This document shows, one piece after another, positions 1-7,726 of a stretch of 14,978 nt of DNA. The notes under the pieces were generated by a model. The model made no database searches. It saw nothing but the letters and a program-made list of their open reading frames with translations, and was not told the origin of the DNA. The DNA is taken from the NCBI GenBank assembly GCA_036787065.1, contig DAIQPZ010000056.1:1-14978 (forward strand), written 5' to 3'. The number at the start of each line of letters is the position of its first letter. Position 1 is the stretch's first letter. The position numbers and the translations under genes were made by a program. Origin of the DNA: JAJYIW01 sp036787065 (GTDB lineage: Bacteria; Chloroflexota; Anaerolineae; Anaerolineales; Anaerolineaceae).

Positions 1-50
1 CCGCAATTACCTCAAATTCGGGGCTTTCTCTCATATGCCTGAGCAGTTAC
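1..50 (-). repeat. Dispersed intergenic repeat, copy 1 (cut by window edge)
   Basis: Read on the minus strand from base 50, this stretch begins TAACTGCTCAG. It continues through a CAT-rich spacer and an A-rich spacer to CCCCGAATTTGAGG. The same ordered blocks, with small indels, occur at 5480 and 9970 on the plus strand. The copy runs off the window start, so its other end and any flanking duplication cannot be seen. It lies upstream of the first binding-protein gene. Similarity was judged by eye. Confidence 0.55.
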
Positions 51-209
51 AATATTTGTATGCAATCTGGCACGCGATCCAACTCGCGTACCATTCTTAC
101 CGAGACTGATGAGAGGAGGTGAGGCTTTCGAGGCAATTGCTAAGCAGGTTCGTTCTAGTGCGTAGATCAACGTTCAACGAATTAGATATTTAATTTGAGG
201 AGAAGAATA
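51..209 (+). other. Upstream region of the first binding-protein gene
   Basis: This non-coding leader lies before the binding-protein gene. No confident -35/-10 pair could be assigned; an AT-rich stretch at 180-195 lies too close to the ribosome binding site to serve as an obvious promoter. A purine-rich GAGGAGG at 111-119 follows an ATG at 109 that opens an 18-codon frame. That frame has no recognisable product and no good ribosome site, so it is not called. The ribosome binding site GAGGAGAAG at 197-205 fixes the start at 210. Confidence 0.4.
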
Positions 210-2351
210 ATGCGTAATAAACTGTTCGTTTTAGCTTCAGTGGTGATGATAGCCAGCATGCTGCTCACAGCCTGCGCTACTCCTACCACGACGGCACCAG
301 GGCAAACCTTGGCGCCTGTTCAACCTGGGATTACCGAGATCGTAAACACGGTGGTTGTAACATCGCCGCCCCAGACCACGGTGCAGGTCGTTACCGCGAC
401 TCCCCTACCGGCAGCGCCTCTCAAAACCTTTAAATCCAAGGATCCCACCACCATCGTTTCAGCTACGATCGGCGACATGGTGACCATGGATCCGGCTCAG
501 GCTTACGACACCGCTTCGGGTGAGATCATCCAGAACACCTATGAAACCCTGATCTTCTTCAACCGCGAAAGTGCTTCAAGTTTCGTCCCCATGTTGGCGA
601 CGGAAGTTCCCTCCGCGGCGAACGGCGGGATCTCGGCGGATGGCAAGACGATCACATTTAAGATCCGCCAGGGCGTGAAATTCCACAACGGCGATCCGAT
701 GACCGCCACCGACGTGGCTTATTCGTTCATCCGCGGCCTGCTCCAGAGCGGCCCCAATTCCCCAGAGTGGATTTTAACCGAGCCGTTCTTTGGCATTGGC
801 ATGCAAGATGCTTCCATGATCGTTGAAGCAGTGAAAGCCGGCGCCAAAGTTGGCGATACCCTGACCGCTGCCCAGATTGCCAAGGCAACTGGCACCGCCT
901 TGAATGGCGATACCGCGGGAATGGCAAAAGTGGATCCAAAAGTGCTCAAGACCACCTGCGATTGGGTCACTTCCTTGATCGTACCTGACGACACCAAGGG
1001 CACAGTCACCATGAAACTGTCACAGCCCTGGGGTCCTTTCTTACCCGCCATTGCCAATACCTGGGGCGCTGTGATGGACAAGAAGTGGGTCGCCTCGAAT
1101 AAAGGCTGGAGTGGCTCTTGCGATGACTGGGTCAAGTTCTACAGTGTCACCGAAAGCGATCCATTCAACGGCATCGAAAACGGCACGGGTCCCTACAAGC
1201 TGGCCAAGTGGACCCAGGGTACGGAAATTGACCTGGAAGCCTTCACCGGTTATTGGATGAAGGATCCCATGTGGAAGGGTGCTCCCACCGGTGATGCCGC
1301 GGTCAAGCACATCGTCATCAAAGAGATCTCGGAGTGGGGCACTCGCTTCTCCATGCTGCAGGCTGGTGATGCGGATTTGGCCGCTGTACCACGGGCGAAC
1401 GTCTCCCAGGTCGATCCCCTGGTTGGCGAACAGGCTAATTACGACCTGGCCAAGGGCGACTTTGGCCCGGTGGCTCCAAGCAAGACCCCTGACCAACCTC
1501 TCCGCCTGGCCAAGGGCGCACCTGCCCTGGCCGAGGATACCTTGATGTTCAACTTCGCCATCAACACCCAGGGTGGCAACCCCTACATCGGCAGCGGCAA
1601 GCTGGATGGCAAGGGTATTCCCGCGAACTTCTTCTCGGATGTCAACGTCCGTAAGGGCTTTGAATACTGCTTCAACTGGGACACAATGATTTCCCAGTTC
1701 TGGCTGGGGGAAGCGATCCAGTCCTTCACCCTGCCCCTGCCCGGCATGCCTGGCTACGACGCGGCCGGCCCGCACTACACCTTCGACGCAACCAAGTGCA
1801 CGGATGCCTTCAAGGCTTCTACGCTGAAGGCGGCGGATGGCAAGAGCCTGTGGGATACTGGCTTCACCTTCCAACTGACCTACAACACGGGCAATACTGC
1901 CCGCCTGACTGTGGCGAATATCCTCCAATCCAACCTGGCCAAGGTCAACAATAAATTCATCATCCAGGTTCTTGGAGTGCCGTGGCCAACCATTTTGAGT
2001 GAATACCAGCATGCCCGCCTCCCCGCCTTCATCATCGGCTGGCAGGAAGACTACCACGACCCGCACGACTGGTACCAACCCTTCCTGGTGGGCACTTACG
2101 GCTCCAACCAGAACTTCCCTGCTGACCTGGTGAAGACTTTCATTCAGGGCGTCAACGCTGGCGTGAGTGAGACCGATCCGGCCAAGCGCGACACGATCTA
2201 TAAGGGCATTAACAAGGTCATCTACGACCAGGCCACCATGATTTTGCTGCCCCTCGGCACCGGCCGCCATTACGAACAGCGCTGGGTGAAAGGTTATTAC
2301 TATAACCCGCTGTACGGCGGTTTCTATTACTACACACTGTCTAAGGACTAA
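210..2351 (+). CDS. Peptide/nickel-type ABC transporter substrate-binding lipoprotein (SBP family 5)
   Basis: This is the extracytoplasmic binding protein of an Opp/Dpp-type importer, predicted to be 713 aa. The ATG at 210 is preferred over an in-frame TTG at 195 because GAGGAGAAG lies just before it and overlaps the TTG. Residues 1-22 form a lipoprotein signal with lipobox L19-T20-A21-C22, so the mature protein should be lipid-anchored at C22. A Thr/Pro/Val-rich linker follows to about residue 75. The rest matches SBP_bac_5, opening with a DPAQAYDTASGEI-type segment and then a YETLIFF-type segment, as in DppA and OppA. It is longer than the usual 500-600 aa because of the linker and internal insertions. 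Two permeases and two ATPases follow in the same orientation, which supports the role. The substrate cannot be read from sequence; peptides are the default guess, but family members also bind sugars, nickel or opines. Confidence 0.92.
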   Translation: MRNKLFVLASVVMIASMLLTACATPTTTAPGQTLAPVQPGITEIVNTVVVTSPPQTTVQVVTATPLPAAPLKTFKSKDPTTIVSATIGDMVTMDPAQAYDTASGEIIQNTYETLIFFNRESASSFVPMLATEVPSAANGGISADGKTITFKIRQGVKFHNGDPMTATDVAYSFIRGLLQSGPNSPEWILTEPFFGIGMQDASMIVEAVKAGAKVGDTLTAAQIAKATGTALNGDTAGMAKVDPKVLKTTCDWVTSLIVPDDTKGTVTMKLSQPWGPFLPAIANTWGAVMDKKWVASNKGWSGSCDDWVKFYSVTESDPFNGIENGTGPYKLAKWTQGTEIDLEAFTGYWMKDPMWKGAPTGDAAVKHIVIKEISEWGTRFSMLQAGDADLAAVPRANVSQVDPLVGEQANYDLAKGDFGPVAPSKTPDQPLRLAKGAPALAEDTLMFNFAINTQGGNPYIGSGKLDGKGIPANFFSDVNVRKGFEYCFNWDTMISQFWLGEAIQSFTLPLPGMPGYDAAGPHYTFDATKCTDAFKASTLKAADGKSLWDTGFTFQLTYNTGNTARLTVANILQSNLAKVNNKFIIQVLGVPWPTILSEYQHARLPAFIIGWQEDYHDPHDWYQPFLVGTYGSNQNFPADLVKTFIQGVNAGVSETDPAKRDTIYKGINKVIYDQATMILLPLGTGRHYEQRWVKGYYYNPLYGGFYYYTLSKD

Positions 2352-2360
2352 CTTACCAAC

Positions 2361-2400
2361 GGCGCTTAACCCGGCGGATTTATCCTGAAGGTTGAGCGCC
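2361..2400 (+). terminator. Imperfect hairpin just after the binding-protein gene
   Basis: GGCGCTTAACC at 2361-2371 pairs with GGTTGAGCGCC at 2390-2400, giving 11 pairs with one G-T wobble. It starts 9 bases after the stop codon. No T-run follows, so it may be an mRNA 3'-end stabiliser or attenuator that separates high binding-protein expression from the permeases, rather than a full terminator. Confidence 0.45.
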
Positions 2401-2410
2401 AGCCAAAAAA

Positions 2411-2448
2411 TGGGGTGTGTGTGACAGGTCCCTGTTACATACACCCCA
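2411..2448 (+). repeat. REP-like imperfect palindrome in the binding protein-permease gap
   Basis: TGGGGTGTGTGTGACAG at 2411-2427 pairs with CTGTTACATACACCCCA at 2432-2448 through a 4-base loop, with two G-T wobbles. The GACAGGTCCCTGT-type core resembles the short palindromes often spread in bacterial genomes by REP-associated transposases, but only one copy is present here. It could equally be an mRNA stability hairpin. Confidence 0.45.
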
Positions 2449-2467
2449 GAATCAATTTACCCGGCAC

Positions 2468-2525
2468 TCTTTTGTTGTGAGCGCTGCGCTCAAGAGCTTA
2501 GGGTGAATCCGCCCACAACAAAAGA
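2468..2525 (+). promoter_or_regulatory. Long-range inverted repeat enclosing a small hairpin before permease B
   Basis: TCTTTTGTTGTG at 2468-2479 is perfectly complementary to 2514-2525. Inside it, GAGCGC-T-GCGCTC (about 2479-2491) can form its own 6-bp stem. With the two hairpins before it, nearly the whole 218-base gap ahead of permease B can fold. It may be a processing or attenuation structure; there is no T-tract typical of an intrinsic terminator. Confidence 0.4.
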
Positions 2526-2569
2526 CTTCTGAGTAGATCGATGAGAAAGTTGATAAGGAATATTGGACT

Positions 2570-3634
2570 ATGACATCCTATATTATCCGTCGTCTCCTGC
2601 TATTACCGGTGATGTTGTTTGGGGTGACCATACTTATCTTTGGGATGCTGCAGTTCCTTGAGCCCGGCCAGCGCGCCGCCCTGTACGTCCGGGATATTCC
2701 TAAAACGGCCGGGGCACTGGACGGCATCATCCGCCATTATGGCCTGGACCAACCCCTGCCGGTGCAGTATTGGCATTGGTTGGTGGGCACGACCGATCCG
2801 GTTACCGGTAGCCGGGTGGGTGGGATCGTGTTCGGTGATTTTGGCTATTCGCGGGTCAACTCTCAGCCGGTGTCCCAATTGATCGCCACGCGCTTCCCGG
2901 CGACGCTTGAGCTGGCCCTGTGGGCTGTTTTCCCGATTATTGGCATCGGCCTGTGGCTGGGGGTGCAGGCGGCCGTCCATCACAACGGTATCTTTGACCA
3001 AATCGCGCGCATCTTCAGCATCGTAGGCACCTCCTTCCCCACTTTTGTTTTTGGCCTGCTGGTGTTGATGATTTTTTACGCGAATATGCATTGGTTTCCG
3101 CCCGGGCGCCTTTCGGATTGGGCCATGCGCGTGGTGAATTCGGGGGATTTCCACCAGTATACCTATCTGATGACGGTCGACTCCTTGCTGAACGGGCGCT
3201 TCGATATATTTTTGGATACATTGCGCCACCTGTTCCTGCCGGTGCTGACCCTTTCCTATATCAGTTGGGCGACCTTCCTGCGGGTAACGCGTTCTTCCAT
3301 GCTGGAGACATTGCGCCAGGAATATGTGACCACGGCCCGCGCCAAGGGCGTGCCCGAGCGCGATGTGATCAACAAGCATGCCCGCCCGAATGCGTTGATC
3401 CCGGTGGTAACCCTGGCGGGTTTTCAAGTGGTCGGATTGCTGGGCGGGGTGGTGATTACTGAGACGGTTTTTAACTACCCGGGGATCGGCTCGGCCGCGG
3501 CCGTGGCCGCCCAAAACCTGGATGTGGTGACCACACTCGGTTTTGCACTTTTTGACGGTTTCGTGCTTATCGTTGCTAATCTGATCGTGGATGTGATGTA
3601 TGCTGTCATCGATCCACGGGTTCGCCTGGCCTGA
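2570..3634 (+). CDS. Peptide-type ABC transporter permease, DppB/OppB family
   Basis: This is one of the two integral membrane subunits that form the substrate channel, 354 aa, normal for the family. It begins MTSYIIRRLLLLPVML, the typical OppB/DppB start with a first membrane helix at about residues 5-28. A periplasmic stretch follows, then five further hydrophobic helices from about residue 110. The cytoplasmic EAA loop that docks onto the ATPases starts near residue 251 (EYVTTARAKGVPERDV, then the conserved RPNALIPVVT). AAGGAA at about 2554-2559 is a suitable ribosome site for the ATG at 2570. The stop codon TGA is merged into the Shine-Dalgarno sequence of the next permease gene, so the two are translationally linked. 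I use no gene symbol because Opp and Dpp cannot be told apart from sequence. Confidence 0.95.
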   Translation: MTSYIIRRLLLLPVMLFGVTILIFGMLQFLEPGQRAALYVRDIPKTAGALDGIIRHYGLDQPLPVQYWHWLVGTTDPVTGSRVGGIVFGDFGYSRVNSQPVSQLIATRFPATLELALWAVFPIIGIGLWLGVQAAVHHNGIFDQIARIFSIVGTSFPTFVFGLLVLMIFYANMHWFPPGRLSDWAMRVVNSGDFHQYTYLMTVDSLLNGRFDIFLDTLRHLFLPVLTLSYISWATFLRVTRSSMLETLRQEYVTTARAKGVPERDVINKHARPNALIPVVTLAGFQVVGLLGGVVITETVFNYPGIGSAAAVAAQNLDVVTTLGFALFDGFVLIVANLIVDVMYAVIDPRVRLA

Positions 3635-3645
3635 GGAGGTGCGAG

Positions 3646-4698
3646 ATGGCTGTTACAACCCCTGATGTGTTCGAAAAACCGGCGGATGTGCTGGCCGAGA
3701 CCATTTCGGACCGCAAAATTAACTGGCTGGAACGACTGTCCGGTCCAGAAAATTACCGCCTGGTACGCGGACTGGTGCGTACGCCAGCCTCTGTCGCGGG
3801 AATGAGCCTGATCTTGATCTATGCCATCGTTGCCCTGGCCGCGCCTCTGATCGCCCCGCCTTTACCAAACAGCGATCCTTACATGATTCCTCGCGACGGG
3901 TTCAGCCCGGTCCCGATGCCCGCGGGTTCGGCCTGGGCGTTTGGCGACCAACCGCCCCTGCCGTTCTGGTGGAAGTCGATTATGCACACGGACACCTGGG
4001 TGCACGTCTTGGGTACTTCAGCTAACCAGTATGATATCTTTTATGGGATCATCTGGGGCGCTCGCACAGCCTTTATGACCGGTATTTTCGTGGTGTTCGT
4101 CACGGTTATGATTGGGCTGTCGGTTGGGGCTATCGCAGCTTATTATGGGGGCGCCATCGACAATATCCTGATGCGGATTGTGGATGTTTTTCTCACCCTG
4201 CCTTATATCTTAGCCGCTCTTATCCTGGCGGCAGTCTTGATCCCCAAAATGGGACGCAGCCTGTGGCCTACCATGCTGGCCCTGATTGGCTTTGGCTGGA
4301 TGGGTTATTCACGGCTGATTCGCGGGGATATCCTTTCCGTTCGGGAGCGCGATTACGTGCTGGCGGCGCGTGTAATCGGCGTAAAAGACAGCCGCATCCT
4401 CATCAAACATATCATCCCGAATGCGGTATTCCCAACGCTGGTGCTGGCTTCTCTGGCAATCGGCGATGTGGTGCTGAGTTTTGCCGCGCTGAGCTTTTTG
4501 GGGATTGGCGCGCCGGAAGGGTATGCGGACTGGGGTCAATTATTGAGCCATGCCCGCGACTGGATCCCTGACCTCGGACATTACTGGTACATCCTCTTAT
4601 GGCCGGGGCTGGCCCTGGTGTTGTTTGTACTGGGGTGGAACCTGCTGGGCGATGCGATGCGGGATATCCTCGATCCCAAGATGCGTGGAAAAACGTAA
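3646..4698 (+). CDS. Peptide-type ABC transporter permease, DppC/OppC family
   Basis: This is the second channel subunit, 350 aa. A hydrophilic N-terminus of about 50 residues precedes the first helix (about 51-75). The conserved OppC_N-type arrangement follows: a periplasmic segment with HVLGTSANQYDIF, corresponding to the family's LGTDxxGRD motif, then the BPD_transp_1 membrane domain. The EAA loop starts near residue 234 (RERDYVLAARVIGV, then HIIPNAVFPTLV). A strong AGGAGGT at 3634-3640 overlaps the stop of the upstream permease and fixes the ATG at 3646. The periplasmic segment between the first helix and the LGTS motif is long and Pro-rich, more than in E. coli DppC. The end overlaps the predicted start of the cytochrome gene. 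Confidence 0.95.
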   Translation: MAVTTPDVFEKPADVLAETISDRKINWLERLSGPENYRLVRGLVRTPASVAGMSLILIYAIVALAAPLIAPPLPNSDPYMIPRDGFSPVPMPAGSAWAFGDQPPLPFWWKSIMHTDTWVHVLGTSANQYDIFYGIIWGARTAFMTGIFVVFVTVMIGLSVGAIAAYYGGAIDNILMRIVDVFLTLPYILAALILAAVLIPKMGRSLWPTMLALIGFGWMGYSRLIRGDILSVRERDYVLAARVIGVKDSRILIKHIIPNAVFPTLVLASLAIGDVVLSFAALSFLGIGAPEGYADWGQLLSHARDWIPDLGHYWYILLWPGLALVLFVLGWNLLGDAMRDILDPKMRGKT

Positions 4699-5395
4699 TG
4701 GCTCTAAGCTTCATATTGAGGGACCTGGCCTGATCTTTGTCTTGGCGATGATCTTGGCCGTCAGTGGTTTAATGCTCATGGCCAGCCAGGGGGCTTTCCA
4801 GGTTTCAGCCCAAGATCAGGCGCCCCAGGCGACCCTGCCGCCCGTCATGCCTCGGAACCTGACTCCATACGTCTTACCGGAACATCCAAACCAGGCGGAT
4901 CAGGGCGGCCAGGTCTATTACCTGGTGTGCATGGTCTGTCATGGCGATCAGGGTCAAGGATTAACCAAGCAGTGGATCGCCGATTCTATTGGAACGGGTC
5001 CTTTGAATTGTTATTCGGCCAGATGCCACGGACCGCATCATCCCCCGGATGGTTTCGTCCTTCCCAAAAACATTCCCCCGGTCCGCACACCGGGGCTCCG
5101 GACCAGTTTTAAAACAGCCGGGGTGCTTTACGAATATATCCGTAGCAGAATGCCCTACCAGGCCCCAGGAAGTTTGAAGGACGATGAGTATTGGCAGTTG
5201 ACGGCCTTTATCATGCGGATTAATGGAATCGATCTGGGAAACTTATCCCTGAATGCAGATAATGCCAAACAAATTTCCTTGAGCTCACCTCAACCCGAAA
5301 CTGCACAAACTCCGCCAGTATGGTTATGGTGGCTGGCTGGTTGTTTTTTAGTGATCATAAGTCTGCTGTTTTTTGGGAGAAAACTTAAGACATAG
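4685..5395 (+). CDS. Membrane-anchored c-type cytochrome domain protein
   Basis: Predicted to be 236 aa from a GTG at 4685 that overlaps the permease C stop by 14 bases. An ATG at 4748 is a possible later start, but it would cut into the first hydrophobic segment. Residues 15-35 are a signal anchor or uncleaved signal. A canonical haem-attachment motif CMVCH lies at 82-86, and a second, unusual C-x4-C-H (CYSARCH) at 109-115 is followed by HHPPDGF. M156, in SRMPYQAPGSL, is a good candidate axial ligand. A C-terminal membrane helix (about 212-230) ends in a short basic tail, so the haem domain should face outside. This matches the cytochrome c fold with the characteristic AFIMRINGID-type final helix. 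No redox partner gene is nearby. The gene separates permease C from the ATPases, which is not standard for Opp/Dpp operons. Function unknown; electron transfer is inferred from the haem motif alone. Confidence 0.85.
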   Translation: MEKRNGSKLHIEGPGLIFVLAMILAVSGLMLMASQGAFQVSAQDQAPQATLPPVMPRNLTPYVLPEHPNQADQGGQVYYLVCMVCHGDQGQGLTKQWIADSIGTGPLNCYSARCHGPHHPPDGFVLPKNIPPVRTPGLRTSFKTAGVLYEYIRSRMPYQAPGSLKDDEYWQLTAFIMRINGIDLGNLSLNADNAKQISLSSPQPETAQTPPVWLWWLAGCFLVIISLLFFGRKLKT

Positions 5396-5417
5396 CATCA
5401 TTTTGATTGGGCCGGTG

Positions 5418-5455
5418 ATTGCCAGGTACAGCCTCAATTAACGACGCCTGGCAAT
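5418..5455 (+). terminator. Hairpin after the cytochrome gene
   Basis: ATTGCCAGG at 5418-5426 pairs with CCTGGCAAT at 5447-5455 around a 20-base loop, 22 bases after the cytochrome stop. AAAC rather than a T-run follows, so it is a weak terminator candidate on the plus strand. Confidence 0.35.
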
Positions 5456-5479
5456 AAACGGCTTATAATACAACGATAG

Positions 5480-5587
5480 TAACTGCTTAGCTCATGTGTA
5501 AAAGACCCGAATTTTAGGGGTTTGCGGGTGCGAAGCACCCGCAAACCCCTAAAATTCGGTATTATTTACCTATAAGCGAGTAGCGAC
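5480..5587 (+). repeat. Dispersed intergenic repeat, copy 2, with internal perfect hairpin
   Basis: It begins TAACTGCTTAG, continues through a CATGTG block and an A-rich block into CCCGAATTTTAGG, and ends GAGTAGCGAC, which is roughly the inverse of the start. The same order is seen at 9970-10036 and, inverted, at 1-50. Unlike copy 3, the middle is a 25-bp perfect hairpin. No flanking direct repeat was found around this copy. It fills the gap between the cytochrome and ATPase D. Confidence 0.6.
5507..5559 (+). terminator. Perfect 25-bp hairpin with GAA loop
   Basis: Bases 5507-5531 are exactly complementary to 5535-5559, leaving a 3-base GAA loop. The arms include an AT-rich base and a GC-rich tip. 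TATTATTTACC follows, which is only weakly T-rich. It could act as a bidirectional terminator after the cytochrome or as the structural core of the surrounding repeat. Confidence 0.6.
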
Positions 5588-5615
5588 CGGCAATATTGCT
5601 CAAGGAGAGAGAAGC

Positions 5616-6653
5616 ATGACAATAGGTAATTCTCCATCATTGGGTGGGAATATACTGGAAGTACACGGGTTAAAAACTTATTTTTATACCGAAGAAGGAA
5701 TTGTCAAGGCAGTCGATGGGGTTGACTTTTCTGTCAAACAAGGAGAAGTTTTAGGCCTGGTGGGTGAATCGGGCTGTGGAAAAAGTGTGACTTCATTTTC
5801 AATTATGCGCCTGGTGAGCGTCCCTGGCCGAATAATTGAAGGGCAGATCCTGTTTGAAGGCCGCGACGTCTTGAAGCTGTCCGAATCTGAGATGGTGACG
5901 ATGCGGGGTAACCGCATGTCGATGATTTTCCAGCAGCCGCAAAGCAGCCTAAACCCGGTATTTAATGTGGCCGATCAGGTCGCAGAGGTCTTGCAGATTC
6001 ACAAGAATCTGGATAAGGCAAACAGTTGGGCCCGCGCGATCGATCTGCTGCGTTTGGTGGGTATTCCAGATCCTGAGCGCAAAGCACGGGCTTTTCCGCA
6101 TGAAATGTCGGGCGGGCAGGCGCAGCGGGTGATGATTGCCATGGCGCTGGCGCTCAACCCGCAACTTTTAATCGCCGACGAACCGACCACCGCGCTGGAT
6201 GTGACCATCCAGGCCCAGATTTTGGACCTGATGCGTGACCTGCGCAACCGGATGGGTACGTCTGTGATCTTGATCACCCACGACCTGGGTGTGATCGCCG
6301 AAATGGCTGATCGGGTCGCCGTGATGTATGCAGGGCGCATCGTGGAAGAGGCAGTCACCATCCGTCTGTTTGAAAAACCCCTCCATCCTTACACCCAGGG
6401 CTTGATTGGCTCCATTCCAATTTTAGGCAAAGTGCAGGATAAACTGGATGTGATTCCTGGCACGGTTCCTAATTTGATCAATTTGCCGGCAGGCTGCCGG
6501 TTTGCATCGCGTTGCCGGGCCAGGCTCCAACACCAGCTTAGAATTTGTACCGAAACCGAACCCGAGCTGCTGGCGGTTGAACCTGGACACACCGTTCGTT
6601 GCTGGCTGTATCAGGACCATGGCGATCATCGGGCTCCCATCCCAATGGGTTAA
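5616..6653 (+). CDS. Peptide-type ABC transporter ATP-binding protein, DppD/OppD family
   Basis: This cytoplasmic ATPase subunit powers the importer, 345 aa. AAGGAG at 5602-5607 supports the ATG at 5616. Visible motifs are Walker A GESGCGKS (50-57), Q-loop region QQPQSSLNP, signature MSGGQ (164-168), Walker B LLIADEP with D188 and E189, D-loop TALD and H-loop H222. The C-terminal oligopeptide-transporter extension begins with HPYTQGLIGSIP and carries four cysteines (C294, C300, C311, C329). In recently studied Opp/Dpp ATPases the equivalent cysteines bind an iron-sulfur cluster, so one is plausible here; this is inference from spacing. The sequence between C300 and C311 (RARLQHQLRI) departs from the common CP-type motif. 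It is followed 23 bases later by its partner ATPase and would pair with it as a D-F heterodimer. Confidence 0.95.
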   Translation: MTIGNSPSLGGNILEVHGLKTYFYTEEGIVKAVDGVDFSVKQGEVLGLVGESGCGKSVTSFSIMRLVSVPGRIIEGQILFEGRDVLKLSESEMVTMRGNRMSMIFQQPQSSLNPVFNVADQVAEVLQIHKNLDKANSWARAIDLLRLVGIPDPERKARAFPHEMSGGQAQRVMIAMALALNPQLLIADEPTTALDVTIQAQILDLMRDLRNRMGTSVILITHDLGVIAEMADRVAVMYAGRIVEEAVTIRLFEKPLHPYTQGLIGSIPILGKVQDKLDVIPGTVPNLINLPAGCRFASRCRARLQHQLRICTETEPELLAVEPGHTVRCWLYQDHGDHRAPIPMG

Positions 6654-6676
6654 GAGAATGAGGAACTAGGGTACAA

Positions 6677-7708
6677 ATGAACCAACGCGCCGAACCTATT
6701 GTTAACGATAAAGCCCAGCTGGGAGCAAAAGATTCACAAAACCTGGTTGTTGTGCAGAACCTCAAAAAATATTTCCCCGTGCGGGGTGGGGTTCTACAGC
6801 GTACGATTGCCTGGGTTCAGGCAGTAGATGACGTCAGTTTTACGATTAAATCGGGTGAGACTCTGGGCCTGGTGGGTGAGTCGGGTTGTGGTAAAACCAC
6901 CGTAGGCCGGACCATGCTGCGTTTGATTGAACCCACCGCTGGCAAAGTGTTTTTGGAAGGAAAAGATGTCTTTAATTTAAAGGGCAATGAGCTCAAAGCC
7001 ATGCGGCGCGATATGCAAATTATTTTCCAGGATCCGTATGCCTCGCTCGATCCACGCATGCCGATTGGCGATTCGGTCATAGAAGGTTTGAAGATTCACG
7101 GGATCGGGTCAGCAAAAGAACAATACGAGATGATGATCGAGAAGCTGCGTAAAGTCGGGCTGGAAGATTACCATGCTCGGCGTTATCCGCATGAATTCTC
7201 TGGGGGGCAGCGCCAGCGGATTGGTATCGCCAGGGCTCTGGCGCTTTTACCGAAATTCATTATTTGTGACGAACCCGTTTCCGCGCTGGATGTGTCTATT
7301 CAATCTCAGGTGCTAAACATCTTGAAAGACCTGCAGAAAGAATTTGGGCTGACTTATTTGTTTATTGCGCATAACTTGAGTGTCGTGGAGCACATTTCAA
7401 ACCGGGTAGCGGTGATGTACCTGGGTAAAATAGTTGAACTGGCCGACCGGGGCGAATTGTTCCTCAACCCGCTGCACCCTTACACGCAAGCGTTGATGTC
7501 TGCTATCCCGGTCCCCGATCCCAAGCTGCGCCGCGAGCGGATCATCCTGAAAGGGGACGTCCCCAGCCCGCTTCATCCTCCCAGCGGCTGCCGCTTTCAT
7601 CCGCGCTGCCAGATGGCGATGGATATTTGCAAGCAGCAGGAGCCGGAGTTCAAACAGCTCAGGCCTGACCATTATGTGGCTTGCTGGTGGGCAGAAAAAC
7701 AGAATTAA
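6677..7708 (+). CDS. Peptide-type ABC transporter ATP-binding protein, DppF/OppF family
   Basis: Second ATPase subunit, 343 aa. The F-type hallmark near the N-terminus is present: LKKYFPVRGGVLQRT followed by a VQAVDDVSF segment. Motifs are Walker A GESGCGKT (67-74), the QDPYASLDPRM Q-loop region, signature FSGGQRQR (from 174), Walker B FIICDEP with D198 and E199, and an IAHNLSVV switch histidine. The C-terminal extension has HPYTQALMSAIPVPDP and then GCRFHPRC and a DIC block, the cysteine cluster typical of the family. The start ATG at 6677 has a GAGGAA at 6660-6665 as a somewhat distant ribosome site. All catalytic residues are intact, so the heterodimer should have two functional ATP sites. 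Confidence 0.95.
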   Translation: MNQRAEPIVNDKAQLGAKDSQNLVVVQNLKKYFPVRGGVLQRTIAWVQAVDDVSFTIKSGETLGLVGESGCGKTTVGRTMLRLIEPTAGKVFLEGKDVFNLKGNELKAMRRDMQIIFQDPYASLDPRMPIGDSVIEGLKIHGIGSAKEQYEMMIEKLRKVGLEDYHARRYPHEFSGGQRQRIGIARALALLPKFIICDEPVSALDVSIQSQVLNILKDLQKEFGLTYLFIAHNLSVVEHISNRVAVMYLGKIVELADRGELFLNPLHPYTQALMSAIPVPDPKLRRERIILKGDVPSPLHPPSGCRFHPRCQMAMDICKQQEPEFKQLRPDHYVACWWAEKQN

Positions 7709-7726
7709 CTACCATAGCGGGAATAC

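Noticed and set aside
109..165. 18-codon open frame upstream of the first binding protein
   Set aside because: No convincing ribosome site and no resemblance to a known leader peptide. A chance frame of this size is expected.
1041..2444. 467-codon open frame on the minus strand
   Set aside because: Lies almost wholly antisense to the binding-protein gene. Its translation has no recognisable domain and low-complexity Val/Gly/Arg content, as expected of a codon-bias shadow.
2603..3514. 303-codon open frame on the minus strand
   Set aside because: Antisense to the permease B gene. His/Arg/Gln-rich translation without hydrophobic or domain signals; a shadow.
5507..5559. CRISPR or phage-related palindrome
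   Set aside because: There is no array of spaced repeats and no cas or phage genes; it is a single perfect hairpin.
5480..5587. Target-site duplication around repeat copy 2
   Set aside because: The 9 bases on each side (CAACGATAG and CGGCAATAT) do not match, so no duplication can be claimed for this copy.
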